Assembly (NCBI GenBank): GCA_964457545.1
Contig: CAYWEN010000016.1
Location: forward strand, 1 to 64,000
From: JAGGTJ01 sp964457545
GTDB taxonomy: Bacteria; Desulfobacterota; DSM-4660; Desulfatiglandales; Desulfatiglandaceae
Direction of reading: 5' to 3'
Length of the DNA stretch: 64,000 nucleotides
The position numbers and the translations under genes are program-made. Below the pieces are notes generated by a model that had not been told where the DNA came from, ran no database searches, and saw only the letters and a program-made list of their open reading frames with translations. Of the stretch, positions 43,331-52,189 are shown piece by piece. How positions within the stretch are numbered: position 1 is the first letter of the stretch; every line of letters starts with the position of its first letter.

Positions 43331-45178
43331 ATGGCTACAAAACCAACCCTTATTGACATATTTAAAAAACGAACAAGGCACCCATTCAGGCCAAGGGCCT
43401 CGGATATTATTAACAGACTCTTTCCTGATTTCGAGTTTTTTGAAACCCCTGACGTATCACTTGTATCAGGGAAATGCAGATTTATGGAAAAGGATCTGTA
43501 CGTAATAGGCCAGCAAAAACCCACCCCCAAGGATTTGAGAACAGGGAATGACCTTGAAAAACTTAATTATGGGATGCTTACATCCGATGATCATGCCTTT
43601 ATATGGTCACTGTTGAAACGCATAAAAAAAGAAGATACAGAACATACCTATATCTTTTCCATAATAGACACTTATGGTGCAGATATATCTATGTACTCTG
43701 CCCAAAGATTTCAGGCCTTTTATATTGCACATTTAATAAAAGAATTTCTTGTCATTCCTGTCAGAACAATTTCCCTTATTCTTGGAGAAGGGGGCAGCGG
43801 AGGAGCCCTTGCCATTCAGGTCACAGACATAAGGGGCCAGATGGAAGACGCCCTGTACGCAACCGCTCCCCCGGAAAGCATGGCCTCCATTATATTCCGC
43901 GACCCTACCCGTATTGAAGATGCTCTGACAATACTTAAACCTACTGCAAGAGAACTGAAAAAACTGTCGGTCATTAACCGTATTGTTCCTTCGCCAGAAA
44001 ACATAACAGATATTGACAAAATGGCCGAAAATGTAAAACAGTTTTTAAGCAAATCCGTGAATGACCTGTCAAAATCCAAAATCAGGAAACTGATCAAAAA
44101 ACGGGAAATCAGGGCAAAAAGCTATGGCCTGTACAAAGGCTCAGGGGCATTTTACGACCTTAAGAAATACCTTGAAAAACCTATTAAAAAGGCATTTCGC
44201 AAACCGCCATCCAATATAAAGATCGTTAATTACTCCAGCCTGGTAGAGGTAAATGATCACTATGGCGAAATGAAAATATATAAAGAAGAAAAGGGGTTTG
44301 TCCGCTGTGGTGTACACAGGAAGGATGGAAGGCTGATCCAGGGATGTGGCAAACTGGTTTCACTTCAGTCCCTGCTTGACAACTTCAATGTGTGTCCTGA
44401 ATGCGGATTTTCCTATCCAATGGGAGCAAGCGGATGGATTGACTGTCTGACCGATACGGGAACATTTCACGAACTGCACAGAAACCTGAGTGTTGACCAG
44501 CTCTTGGACGATGATTCAATGACAGATTACTACAGGGACTTTTTGGCCAGACAGCAGGGACATTCAAATTTCAAGGAGTCTCTTGTTGTTGGCAGTGCCA
44601 GACTTCATCATTTTCAGGTAGTCATGGCCATAAGCGCCTTTCATTATTGTGGCGGATCCATGGGGGTTGTATTTGGTGAGAAATTCAGAAGGGCTGTGGA
44701 TTTCGCCATACAGGAAAACCTGCCGTTTATAAGCCTGTGCTGTTCCGGAGGAGCAAGGTTATATGAAGGAATAGCAGCCCTGATGCAGATGGTCAAAACG
44801 GTTGAATCGGTCAACAGATTAAAACGGCATGGCCTTCCGTATATATCCATACTTGCAGACCCGTCTACCGGCGGCGCCATTGCCAGCTACGCCGCTCTTG
44901 GCGATATCGTGATTGCAGAACCAGGGGCCCTGGTAATTTTCGCAGGCCCCCGGGTTATGAAATCGCGCGGTTTTAATGTGGATGAAAAACTGGTCAGGTC
45001 CCAATATCTCCACGAATTGTCAAAAGGAATATATGATAAACTGGACTATTATCATGATATAAGGGGAGTCCAGGAAATATGTGAGAGGAAAAACATGAAA
45101 TTAAGTGTGGCAAGATACCTTGAACTATACAACAGGACCTTTTCCCGGCCAAAAAAAACAAAGGGGAGAAGGAAATAA
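43331..45178 (+). CDS. Fused acetyl-CoA carboxylase carboxyltransferase (alpha-beta)
   Basis: 615 aa. Residues ~1-285 resemble AccA (alpha): ISLILGEGGSGGALAIQVTD, then TAPPESMASIIFRDPTRIED. After a Lys-rich linker, ~320-605 resemble AccD (beta). A zinc ribbon (Cys near 325, 341, 357 and 360, with NVCPECGFSYPMGASG) leads into GSARLHHFQVVMAISAFHYC, SLCCSGGARLYEGIAALMQM and SILADPSTGGAIASYAALGD. It transfers CO2 from biotin to acetyl-CoA to form malonyl-CoA. The alpha-first order is the reverse of most reported AccDA fusions. No accB/accC in view, so another acyl-CoA substrate cannot be excluded. Confidence 0.85.
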   Translation: MATKPTLIDIFKKRTRHPFRPRASDIINRLFPDFEFFETPDVSLVSGKCRFMEKDLYVIGQQKPTPKDLRTGNDLEKLNYGMLTSDDHAFIWSLLKRIKKEDTEHTYIFSIIDTYGADISMYSAQRFQAFYIAHLIKEFLVIPVRTISLILGEGGSGGALAIQVTDIRGQMEDALYATAPPESMASIIFRDPTRIEDALTILKPTARELKKLSVINRIVPSPENITDIDKMAENVKQFLSKSVNDLSKSKIRKLIKKREIRAKSYGLYKGSGAFYDLKKYLEKPIKKAFRKPPSNIKIVNYSSLVEVNDHYGEMKIYKEEKGFVRCGVHRKDGRLIQGCGKLVSLQSLLDNFNVCPECGFSYPMGASGWIDCLTDTGTFHELHRNLSVDQLLDDDSMTDYYRDFLARQQGHSNFKESLVVGSARLHHFQVVMAISAFHYCGGSMGVVFGEKFRRAVDFAIQENLPFISLCCSGGARLYEGIAALMQMVKTVESVNRLKRHGLPYISILADPSTGGAIASYAALGDIVIAEPGALVIFAGPRVMKSRGFNVDEKLVRSQYLHELSKGIYDKLDYYHDIRGVQEICERKNMKLSVARYLELYNRTFSRPKKTKGRRK

Positions 45179-45189
45179 CATGGAAACAT

Positions 45190-46287
45190 CTATCTTTTTG
45201 TTGTTCTGACACATGATACGCCTTCTCCGGACCTGCCAGAGACAAAGCAACGGTTGTCAGAAAGGCATTCCGACTTTCGTCTGTCTCCTGCTTTCCAACG
45301 TTTGACAAGCATTGGTTCGTTTATAAATGGCCTGCTCATTGAAAAATAATCTGCCACACCCCTGTGAAACAATTCCTGAGCAACACCATACGATCTGATT
45401 CCTCCCACAAGGATAAGAGGGATCGAGATGTGTTTTTTGAATTCAATGGCCTCTTTCTGAAAATAGGCCTCCTTTTCCACAGAATTTATACCAGGTCTGT
45501 TGGGACCTGACTTCATAGATGTCAGAAGTCCTCCGCTGATCTCCACTGCATCCAGACCATTTTCTTCAAGCATACGCACAACCTTTATGGAATCTTCTAT
45601 GCCAAGGCCATCCGGGGCATAATCCTGGCAATTTATTTTTATCAAAACAGGATAGTCCTTCCCCACATTTTTACGAACGGTCTGTAAAACCTCAAGAAGG
45701 GCCCTTGCCCTGTTTTCAACCGTTCCTCCGTATGAATCGGTACGTTTATTGAATATGGGAGACAAAAATTGACTCATCAGGTATCCATGGGCAGCGTGAA
45801 TCTGTACGCCATCAAATCCTGCATCCTTTGCCCTTGCAGCAGCAAGACCAAAGGCCTCTGTTATCGTCTTTATATCTTCAACTGTCATCTCCTGTCTTGG
45901 CGCACGTGCAATACCCTTTACTTCTGAAACAGCAAGAGGCGGTTTCCCTGTAAACGCCTTTTTGCCAAAAAAACCGGCATGGGAAACCTGCATGACAATT
46001 CTTCCTCCATTATCATGAACACGATCTGTCATGTCTTTAAGACCGGCTATCATATCATCTCTGTAAATACCCAACTGCCTTATACTTGCCTGTCCCTCCG
46101 GAAGCACATAGGCATGGCCGGTGATTATCAGCCCCACCTGTCCCAAACATAACTCCACCATCCTGTCAATCAACTCAGGTGTACAGTAACCCTTCTCTGT
46201 GGCCAGACCCATCCAGGTTGCAGACCGTATAAAACGGTTGGCAATGGACAGATTTTTTATTGTGCTGTTGGTAAAAAGGTCTTCCAT
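45190..46287 (-). CDS. NADH:flavin oxidoreductase (Old Yellow Enzyme family)
   Basis: 365 aa TIM-barrel FMN enzyme. SIANRFIRSATWMGLATEKG, IVMQVSHAGFFGKKAF, FDGVQIHAAHGYLMSQFLSP, NKRTDSYGGTVENRARALLE and the phosphate site LVGGIRS are OYE-family signatures. There is no C-terminal Fe-S/FAD part as in 2,4-dienoyl-CoA reductase. A Cys-containing tail (ECLSDNRCFVSGRSGEGVSC) follows. I chose ATG 46287 with AGAGGTG upstream; the frame extends ~38 residues further without homology. Substrate unknown (likely an alpha,beta-unsaturated carbonyl). Confidence 0.88.
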   Translation of the reverse strand: MEDLFTNSTIKNLSIANRFIRSATWMGLATEKGYCTPELIDRMVELCLGQVGLIITGHAYVLPEGQASIRQLGIYRDDMIAGLKDMTDRVHDNGGRIVMQVSHAGFFGKKAFTGKPPLAVSEVKGIARAPRQEMTVEDIKTITEAFGLAAARAKDAGFDGVQIHAAHGYLMSQFLSPIFNKRTDSYGGTVENRARALLEVLQTVRKNVGKDYPVLIKINCQDYAPDGLGIEDSIKVVRMLEENGLDAVEISGGLLTSMKSGPNRPGINSVEKEAYFQKEAIEFKKHISIPLILVGGIRSYGVAQELFHRGVADYFSMSRPFINEPMLVKRWKAGDRRKSECLSDNRCFVSGRSGEGVSCVRTTKR

Positions 46288-46423
46288 GTCCACACCTCTT
46301 GTGATATCTGAAAAATGCCCTTCCCGGTTTGCAGCAATCGTACATACAGGCCTGCATCTGACCAACAAATGAAAACCGCTGCAAACAGACCATCCAATCA
46401 AGCCGTTCTATATCAATTTTTTG

Positions 46424-46515
46424 TATCAGCTCAATAACAGGGGGATAACAGCGAACGTACCACCAAGGCAGGAGAATTTTTCTTCCGCTCCGGCCCCTAT
46501 TTATTGAGCTGTTAC
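46424..46515 (-). repeat. R2 repeat, copy c (overlaps icd stop)
   Basis: TATCAGCTCAATAACAGGGG at the left and CCCCTATTTATTGAGCTGTT at the right form the inverted ends. The inner variant includes GCGAACGTACCACCAAGGCA, as in copies a (right half) and d. On the minus strand its last 15 bases, GTAACAGCTCAATAA, encode V-T-A-Q-stop of icd. Confidence 0.82.
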
Positions 46516-47784
46516 AATTTTTTTCATATTATCCTGGATAGCAGCCCCAAACTCGGAACATTTCAGCTCTGTCGCCCCTTTCATCTGTCTTGCCAGATCA
46601 TATGTAACAGTACCGTTAGCTATGGTTTTCACAACAGCATTAACTATAAGATCGGCAGCCTCCTTCCACCCCATAAAACGGAGCATCTCCACACCTGAAA
46701 GAACAAGGGATCCCGGATTGACCTTGTCAAGGCCGGCATATTTGGGCGCTGTCCCGTGAGTGGCCTCAAACACGGCACAACGATCACCTATATTTGCTCC
46801 TGGAGCCATACCCAGTCCTCCGACCTGTGCAGCTGCTGCATCAGACAGATAATCTCCGTTGAGATTAGGCGTTGCCACAACATCATATTCATCAGGCCGC
46901 AACAAAAGTTGCTGAAACATGGCATCTGCAATCCTGTCTTTTATAACAATCCTCCCATCAGGCACAGTTCCATTGTATCTGTCATACAGTTCCGACTCTG
47001 TTACAGTCCTGTCCGAAAACTCCTGCCTTGCTGTTTCATATCCCCAGTCCTTAAAGGCGCCCTCTGTATACTTCATAATATTTCCCTTGTGCACAAGGGT
47101 TACACTTGACCGGCTGTTTTCAATGGCATAGTTAATGGCCTTTCTGACAAGGCGTGCAGTATTGAACCTGCTCATAGGTTTTATACCTATGGCGCTTTTT
47201 TCCGATATCAGGGCGCCGCCGGTCCTTTCCTGCTTCCTGTTGATCATCTCAATCATGTCTCTTGCGTCCTGTGTCTCTGCCTCCCATTCCACACCGGCAT
47301 ATACATCCTCCGTGTTCTCCCGGAAAATTACAATATCCATTTGTTCCGGCTGTACCACTGGAGCAGGAACCCCGGGAAAATAACGGACAGGCCTTACACA
47401 GGCATACAGGTCCAGCTTTTGTCTCAGCGTCACATTAAGAGAACGGAAACCTCTACCAACAGGTGTTGTTAATGGCCCCTTTATGGCAATGCCATACCTT
47501 GATATATCCTCGATGGTAATATCTGGCAGGGGGATCTCAGGGCCATAACGCCTCTGGGCCTTCTCACCTGCCAGAAGTTCTTTCCAGAAGATCCTCCTTT
47601 TTCCGGAATATGCAAGACTAACCGCAATATCAAAGACAGGCCTGGAAGCAGCCCAGATATCAGGGCCAATACCATCTCCCTCAATATATGCAACAACAGG
47701 AGTGTCCGAAACCACCGGACGATTGTTTTTATCCCAACTTATTATATCTCCTCCATCCTCAACGGATCTTTTCATATCTTCCAT
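46501..47784 (-). CDS. icd: Isocitrate dehydrogenase (NADP type)
   Basis: About 428 aa, TCA-cycle enzyme giving 2-oxoglutarate. AYIEGDGIGPDIWAASRPVF, the phosphosite-like GPLTTPVGRGFRSLNVTLRQ, VRPVRYFPGVPAPV, VIFRENTEDVYAGVEW, GNIMKYTEGAFKDWGY and FEATHGTAPKYAG are typical of the homodimeric E. coli type. ATG 47784 with AAGGGAC is the best start; a TTG at 47832 lies upstream in frame. The last four residues and the stop codon lie in an R2 repeat, which seems to have replaced the native C-terminus. It follows mdh on the same strand. Confidence 0.95.
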   Translation of the reverse strand: MEDMKRSVEDGGDIISWDKNNRPVVSDTPVVAYIEGDGIGPDIWAASRPVFDIAVSLAYSGKRRIFWKELLAGEKAQRRYGPEIPLPDITIEDISRYGIAIKGPLTTPVGRGFRSLNVTLRQKLDLYACVRPVRYFPGVPAPVVQPEQMDIVIFRENTEDVYAGVEWEAETQDARDMIEMINRKQERTGGALISEKSAIGIKPMSRFNTARLVRKAINYAIENSRSSVTLVHKGNIMKYTEGAFKDWGYETARQEFSDRTVTESELYDRYNGTVPDGRIVIKDRIADAMFQQLLLRPDEYDVVATPNLNGDYLSDAAAAQVGGLGMAPGANIGDRCAVFEATHGTAPKYAGLDKVNPGSLVLSGVEMLRFMGWKEAADLIVNAVVKTIANGTVTYDLARQMKGATELKCSEFGAAIQDNMKKIVTAQ

Positions 47785-47942
47785 ATCTGTCCCTTCAGAA
47801 ATTGTATAAAAATCATTTTTCATATAAGGCAAGGTCTGATGATGAAAAGGGCATTATCAAACAGCCTCTTTATTGGCTGTGATCCTGTGACAAAAAGGGT
47901 TGATATCTTTTCAGGATCAGCAGCACGAACATCCAACAGATG

Positions 47943-48878
47943 TCATGCAAGCCGTTTTATAGCCATTACAAGACTTTTTACTGCATCTGCAGATCGATCA
48001 AGGGCCTCTTTCTCTTCTTTTGCAAGGTCTATTTCAATGATCTTTTCCACTCCTTTTTCACCAAGTTTTACAGGTACACCAATAAAAAGATCATTTATAC
48101 CATACTCTCCATCAAGACATACACTGCAGGGCAATATCTTCTTTTTGTCCTGCAATATTGCCCTTACCATCTCTGTAACAGCAGACGAAGGGGCATAGTA
48201 GGCACTTCCGGTCTTAAGCAGACCGACTATTTCCGCGCCTCCAAACCTGGTCCTTCTGATAATATCATTGATACGTTCTTCCGGTAGCAATTCTGTTACA
48301 GGAATTCCCGCCACAGTAGAATATCTCGGCAGGGGAACCATGGAATCCCCGTGCCCTCCCAACACAAAAGACTGTATGTTCTCCACAGACACCTGCAACT
48401 CTTCAGCAATAAAGGCGCTGAACCGGGCTGAATCCAGCACTCCGGCCATACCTATCACCCTGTTTCTGGAAAAACCGCTGGTATCCAATGCCACATGACA
48501 CATGGCATCTAATGGGTTGGATACAATAATCAATATGGAATCAGGGGCTATTGCACTCACCTCTTTTACAACAGAATTCATGATCCCCATATTTGTAGAC
48601 AAAAGATCGTCCCTGCTCATACCCGGTTTTCTGGCAACTCCTGCAGTAATAACAACTATGTCAGAGCCTTCAACATGGCCATAATCGTTTGAGAAACCGG
48701 TTATCCTGAAATCGTGTCCCTCTATGGGGGCAGCCTCTGTCAAATCAAGCGCCTTACCCTCAGGCATACCTTCCAGCACATCAACCAGAACCACATCCGC
48801 AAGGTTTTTCTCTGCAATCCGCATTGCGGTATTTGCACCTACATTACCAGCGCCTATTACGGCCACCTTTTTTCTCAT
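47943..48878 (-). CDS. mdh: Malate dehydrogenase
   Basis: 311 aa LDH-like MDH. NAD site VAVIGAGNVGANTAMRIAEK, then VVITAGVARKPGMSRDDLL, the substrate-binding ILIIVSNPLDAMCHV with Arg-containing flanks, and catalytic His in FVLGGHGDSMVPLPRYSTV. The Arg at the specificity loop (GVARKPGMSR) supports malate over lactate. ATG at 48878 has CAGGAGAA upstream. Grouping with icd suggests a TCA-cycle unit with this strand's neighbours. Confidence 0.95.
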   Translation of the reverse strand: MRKKVAVIGAGNVGANTAMRIAEKNLADVVLVDVLEGMPEGKALDLTEAAPIEGHDFRITGFSNDYGHVEGSDIVVITAGVARKPGMSRDDLLSTNMGIMNSVVKEVSAIAPDSILIIVSNPLDAMCHVALDTSGFSRNRVIGMAGVLDSARFSAFIAEELQVSVENIQSFVLGGHGDSMVPLPRYSTVAGIPVTELLPEERINDIIRRTRFGGAEIVGLLKTGSAYYAPSSAVTEMVRAILQDKKKILPCSVCLDGEYGINDLFIGVPVKLGEKGVEKIIEIDLAKEEKEALDRSADAVKSLVMAIKRLA

Positions 48879-48980
48879 TATCCTATTCTCCTGCTACAAG
48901 TTTTATGCTGTTTTCAATTTCTGTTCAAGATATGACTGCCAGACTGATTTCTCAAAAAAAGGCAGACTGCAGACAACAGT

Positions 48981-49454
48981 TCATGCAGATTTCGCACAGA
49001 ATATCCGCCTGAATTCTTCAGGCACATATGGCCGCCCCCTGCTATTTAACGCAACACCAACAATTTTCCCCTTCAGACTGAGTTTGTTGTCAGGGATACG
49101 GTATATATCCTGAAAAAATACGAACCTGATCCTTGATTCCCGTCTGAATCTTAGCCTTACGACAAATCTGTCTCCACTCCCAAGAGGGTATTTATAGTCC
49201 AATTCCGCCCTGGTAACTACCAGATTTATCCTGTTTTCCGTATAGAATTTGAAATCAATGCCTATTGATCTCAGGTATTCATGCCGGACATGTTCAAGAT
49301 AGTTCTGATACACAGCATTGTTTACAATTCCCTGCATATCACATTCATAGTCCCGCACAGTCATCTCAAACGAGAAATCATATGCATCCAAATCCGTTTT
49401 CCCTATCCTGTAATACAGCCAAGCAGGGGCCGAGGTTTTATCTGCCCCTCCCAT
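48981..49454 (-). CDS. Acyl-CoA thioesterase, YbgC/4HBT family
   Basis: Hot-dog fold protein. The core begins MTVRDYECDMQGIVNNAVYQ then NYLEHVRHEYLRSIG, the YbgC/4-hydroxybenzoyl-CoA thioesterase pattern; the catalytic Asp of the usual YxDTDxxGVVYH is in the ECDMQG segment. The start is uncertain. ATG 49454 has no ribosome site, TTG 49391 has GATAGGG upstream, and TTG 49502 directly follows the pyrD stop. Residues before the core show no homology. Probably hydrolyses short acyl-CoAs. Confidence 0.82.
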   Translation of the reverse strand: MGGADKTSAPAWLYYRIGKTDLDAYDFSFEMTVRDYECDMQGIVNNAVYQNYLEHVRHEYLRSIGIDFKFYTENRINLVVTRAELDYKYPLGSGDRFVVRLRFRRESRIRFVFFQDIYRIPDNKLSLKGKIVGVALNSRGRPYVPEEFRRIFCAKSA

Positions 49455-49505
49455 GCTACTGATTATGGTGCTGTTTACATATCCTGATGACCTTAAAAAC
49501 AAATC

Positions 49506-50432
49506 TCAGGCCATCCTATCATTTAATGAACCTATTATCTCATCTATACAGTTAATCTCATGATTTTTTAAAAAATCCGTCAAACCGCCAATTATTTTCA
49601 TGCAGACCCCTGGATCCACAAAATTTGCAGTCCCTACCTGAACCGCCTTTGCCCCTGCAATCAAAAACTCAAGGGCATCTTTGTAATCCATAATACCGCC
49701 AATCCCGATAACAGGGATATGAACAGCCCTTACCACCCTGTAGACCATATAAAGAGCTACCGGCCTTATCGCTGGTCCTGAAAGGCCTCCTGTGATATTG
49801 GCCAACTGTGGAATACGCTGTTCAATATCTATGGACATGCCTGTCAGCGTGTTAATCAGAGAAACAATATCCGCCCCTGCCCTTTCAACAGCAATAGCCA
49901 CAGACGTAATATCAGTGACATTAGGCGATAGCTTGACAATAACCGGCTTATCCGCCTCCCTGGCCACTGCCTCAGTCACCTGCGCCGAAACATCAGGGTC
50001 CGTACCAAAGGCAAGGCCCCCGGACTCTACATTCGGACATGAAACATTGACCTCAAGGGCAGATATGGCATCAATACCTCTGAGCCCCCTGGCAACGGCC
50101 CCGTACTCATGAATAGTGTGCCCGTAAATATTGACTATTACTGCAGTATCAAGCCGTTCCAGATATGGCAGCTTGTCTCTGACAAACGCATCAAGCCCGA
50201 CATTGGCAAGCCCAATAGCATTCAACATTCCACATGGGGTTTCCACTATCCTTGGAGGGGGATTCCCTGGCATTGGTCTTAAAGAAAGTCCCTTGACAAC
50301 AATACCTCCCAAAAGATCAGGTGATACTATTTCAGAAAACTCCTCACCATATCCAAACGTTCCTGAAGCGGCAAGTACAGGATTTTTGAGTTTGAGCGGG
50401 CCAACGGATACTGCAAGATCAGGCATACTCAT
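49506..50432 (-). CDS. pyrD: Dihydroorotate dehydrogenase B, catalytic subunit
   Basis: 308 aa class 1B DHODH, FMN TIM barrel. PVLAASGTFGYGEEFSEIVS, IVVKGLSLRPMPGNPPPRIV, NAIGLANVGLDAFV, the catalytic Cys in ALEVNVSCPNVESGG, VIVKLSPNVTDITSVA and GIGGIMDYKDALEFLIAGAK are typical. It works with PyrK and NAD. Start overlaps the pyrK stop (ATGA), so the two are coupled. Confidence 0.95.
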   Translation of the reverse strand: MSMPDLAVSVGPLKLKNPVLAASGTFGYGEEFSEIVSPDLLGGIVVKGLSLRPMPGNPPPRIVETPCGMLNAIGLANVGLDAFVRDKLPYLERLDTAVIVNIYGHTIHEYGAVARGLRGIDAISALEVNVSCPNVESGGLAFGTDPDVSAQVTEAVAREADKPVIVKLSPNVTDITSVAIAVERAGADIVSLINTLTGMSIDIEQRIPQLANITGGLSGPAIRPVALYMVYRVVRAVHIPVIGIGGIMDYKDALEFLIAGAKAVQVGTANFVDPGVCMKIIGGLTDFLKNHEINCIDEIIGSLNDRMA

Positions 50433-51211
50433 AAACCTTTCCAGTCAATACGATTGGCAAAGAAAACCGGTCCATCCTTGCATACATTAAAATAGGCCAA
50501 GGCAACATCCTGTGAGGCCGGCACAACACAACCCTGGCATGCCCCAAGACCACAGGCCATAGTGCTTTCAAGAGAAACCTGGCAATCAACCCCTGACCTG
50601 ATTGTCATAAGAGCTGTTTTTCTAAGCATGCCTACAGGACCACATGCATACACAACCGTATCATTTCTGCCTTTTATGACATTTGCAAGCAGATCTGTAA
50701 CAAAACCGTGATAGCCATATGAGCCATCATCAGTAGCAATCTTGATATTCAAGTCTGAATGACATATATTATCAGTCGGAATTATTTTACTTGCAGTGCT
50801 GAACCCAGCAATAAATGTCAGGCCAGGGTCATTAATGGCATGCGCCAGAAATATAAGGGGGGCAATCCCCATACCGCCAGACACAAGGACAGGGGTTTGA
50901 TTTTCATCAGGAAGTCTGTATCCCTGCCCAAGAGGCCCCATAACAGATACCCTGTCGCCTTTAACCATATGCGACATAAGGTCGGTCCCCCTCCCCACTA
51001 CGCTGTATACAATATCAATACTGCCGTCACCCAAGGTCCTGCATATGGAAAAAGGTCTCCTTAACAGTGGATCCCTCCCGGAACTTACCCTGAACATTAC
51101 AAACTGGCCCGGGGATGCTTCCGAGGCTATTTCAGGCGAAAAAACACCCATATGCATGATTTTGGGAGCTATCTGTCTGTTAAATATTATGCGGGCATTA
51201 TCTTCTGTCAT
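50429..51211 (-). CDS. pyrK: Dihydroorotate dehydrogenase B, electron-transfer subunit
   Basis: About 260 aa. FAD site LLRRPFSICRTLGDGSIDIV, NAD site LVSGGMGIAPLIFLAHAI, and the [2Fe-2S] cysteines in STMACGLGACQGCVVPA with the fourth in FNVCKDGPVF. It passes electrons from PyrD to NAD. ATG 51211 is the likely start (MTEDNARIIF); the frame extends to a TTG at 51256. First gene of the minus-strand group pyrK-pyrD-thioesterase-mdh-icd. Confidence 0.93.
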   Translation of the reverse strand: MTEDNARIIFNRQIAPKIMHMGVFSPEIASEASPGQFVMFRVSSGRDPLLRRPFSICRTLGDGSIDIVYSVVGRGTDLMSHMVKGDRVSVMGPLGQGYRLPDENQTPVLVSGGMGIAPLIFLAHAINDPGLTFIAGFSTASKIIPTDNICHSDLNIKIATDDGSYGYHGFVTDLLANVIKGRNDTVVYACGPVGMLRKTALMTIRSGVDCQVSLESTMACGLGACQGCVVPASQDVALAYFNVCKDGPVFFANRIDWKGL

Positions 51212-51502
51212 AAATACATTTTTTGTCTTACAATGGAATTTCTGCAAAATGTCCAACCGTATTCAGATTCAGCCGTCTTTTCCTGTTGTATGGTCCAAAT
51301 GACCTTTAGTGTACAGGGTCTGCCCACATTAAAGTAAGATTAAAAAATTGTGCCCAGACCTGCAAAATAATGCATCGTATATACCTGTCCGTTTACATAG
51401 CAAACAGAAAAACAAGTAATCCCGCAAATCAAAAACAGTGAAGCAGGTGCAGATATTGCATAAAAGGCCTTTTATATACAAACACCAAGATAAAGGGACA
51501 AC

Positions 51503-52015
51503 ATGGGAAACAATACATTACAATGGTATGCCATACGGACCAGAAGCAATTTTGAACAAAAAGTATACGATATTTTATACAATAAGGCAATCGAGGCATT
51601 CCTTCCGAGAGTCATGGTAATGAGCAGACGCAAGGATCGCAGAAAAAAGATCTATGTCCCCATGATTTCAGGATACCTGTTTGTTCATACTGACCTTAAT
51701 CCCAGGGAACACGTCAGAATTCTCCAGACTGTCGGTGTAATCAACATGGTTGGGGTCAAAGGACAGCCTGTTCCGGCAAATAAAGACGAGATAGCCTCCC
51801 TGATGGTACTCGATGGTACCGACCGTACAGTGCAGAACCGCTCTTTCATGAAAACAGGAGACAGGGTTATGGTTATGGAAGGTCCGTTAAAGGGACTATC
51901 AGGTTTTTATATAAGGCACAGGAGCAAATCTGACAGGGTGGTTGTTTCTATCGAACTGCTGCAGCGGTCCCTTGAGGTGGAAATTGACGGCTATGCCCTG
52001 GAAAAACTGCCATAA
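51503..52015 (+). CDS. NusG-family antiterminator paralogue
   Basis: 170 aa. NGN domain (LQWYAIRTRSNFEQKVYDIL, PMISGYLFVHTDLNPREHVR) and a C-terminal KOW domain (MKTGDRVMVMEGPLKGLSGF). It has no secE or ribosomal L11 neighbour, so it is a specialised NusG (UpxY/RfaH/LoaP type) rather than the housekeeping one. These load onto polymerase near the start of long operons. It sits directly upstream of the ~10 kb type II secretion operon on the same strand. AAAGGGAC precedes ATG. Confidence 0.88.
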   Translation: MGNNTLQWYAIRTRSNFEQKVYDILYNKAIEAFLPRVMVMSRRKDRRKKIYVPMISGYLFVHTDLNPREHVRILQTVGVINMVGVKGQPVPANKDEIASLMVLDGTDRTVQNRSFMKTGDRVMVMEGPLKGLSGFYIRHRSKSDRVVVSIELLQRSLEVEIDGYALEKLP

Positions 52016-52098
52016 GATACCTGAAAGGACCTGTTCACAAACCATCTTTTTGCCATTATACGACCTCCGGTTCCCTGCATATCACCTGAGCAGTATTT

Positions 52099-52127
52099 TC
52101 CCTGTTGGGCTGAAACAGCCAACGGGA
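52099..52127 (+). promoter_or_regulatory. GC-rich hairpin between the nusG paralogue and gspE
   Basis: TCCCTGTTGGGCTG pairs with CAGCCAACGGGA around AAA, with one bulge. No T run follows, so it is not a simple terminator. It could be a pause or loading hairpin for the NusG paralogue, an mRNA-processing site, or chance. Confidence 0.4.
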
Positions 52128-52189
52128 TTGCTAACAACAACCATATATGACAGAAATTCACACCCGACAAATTTATAAGGCCGATAAAC

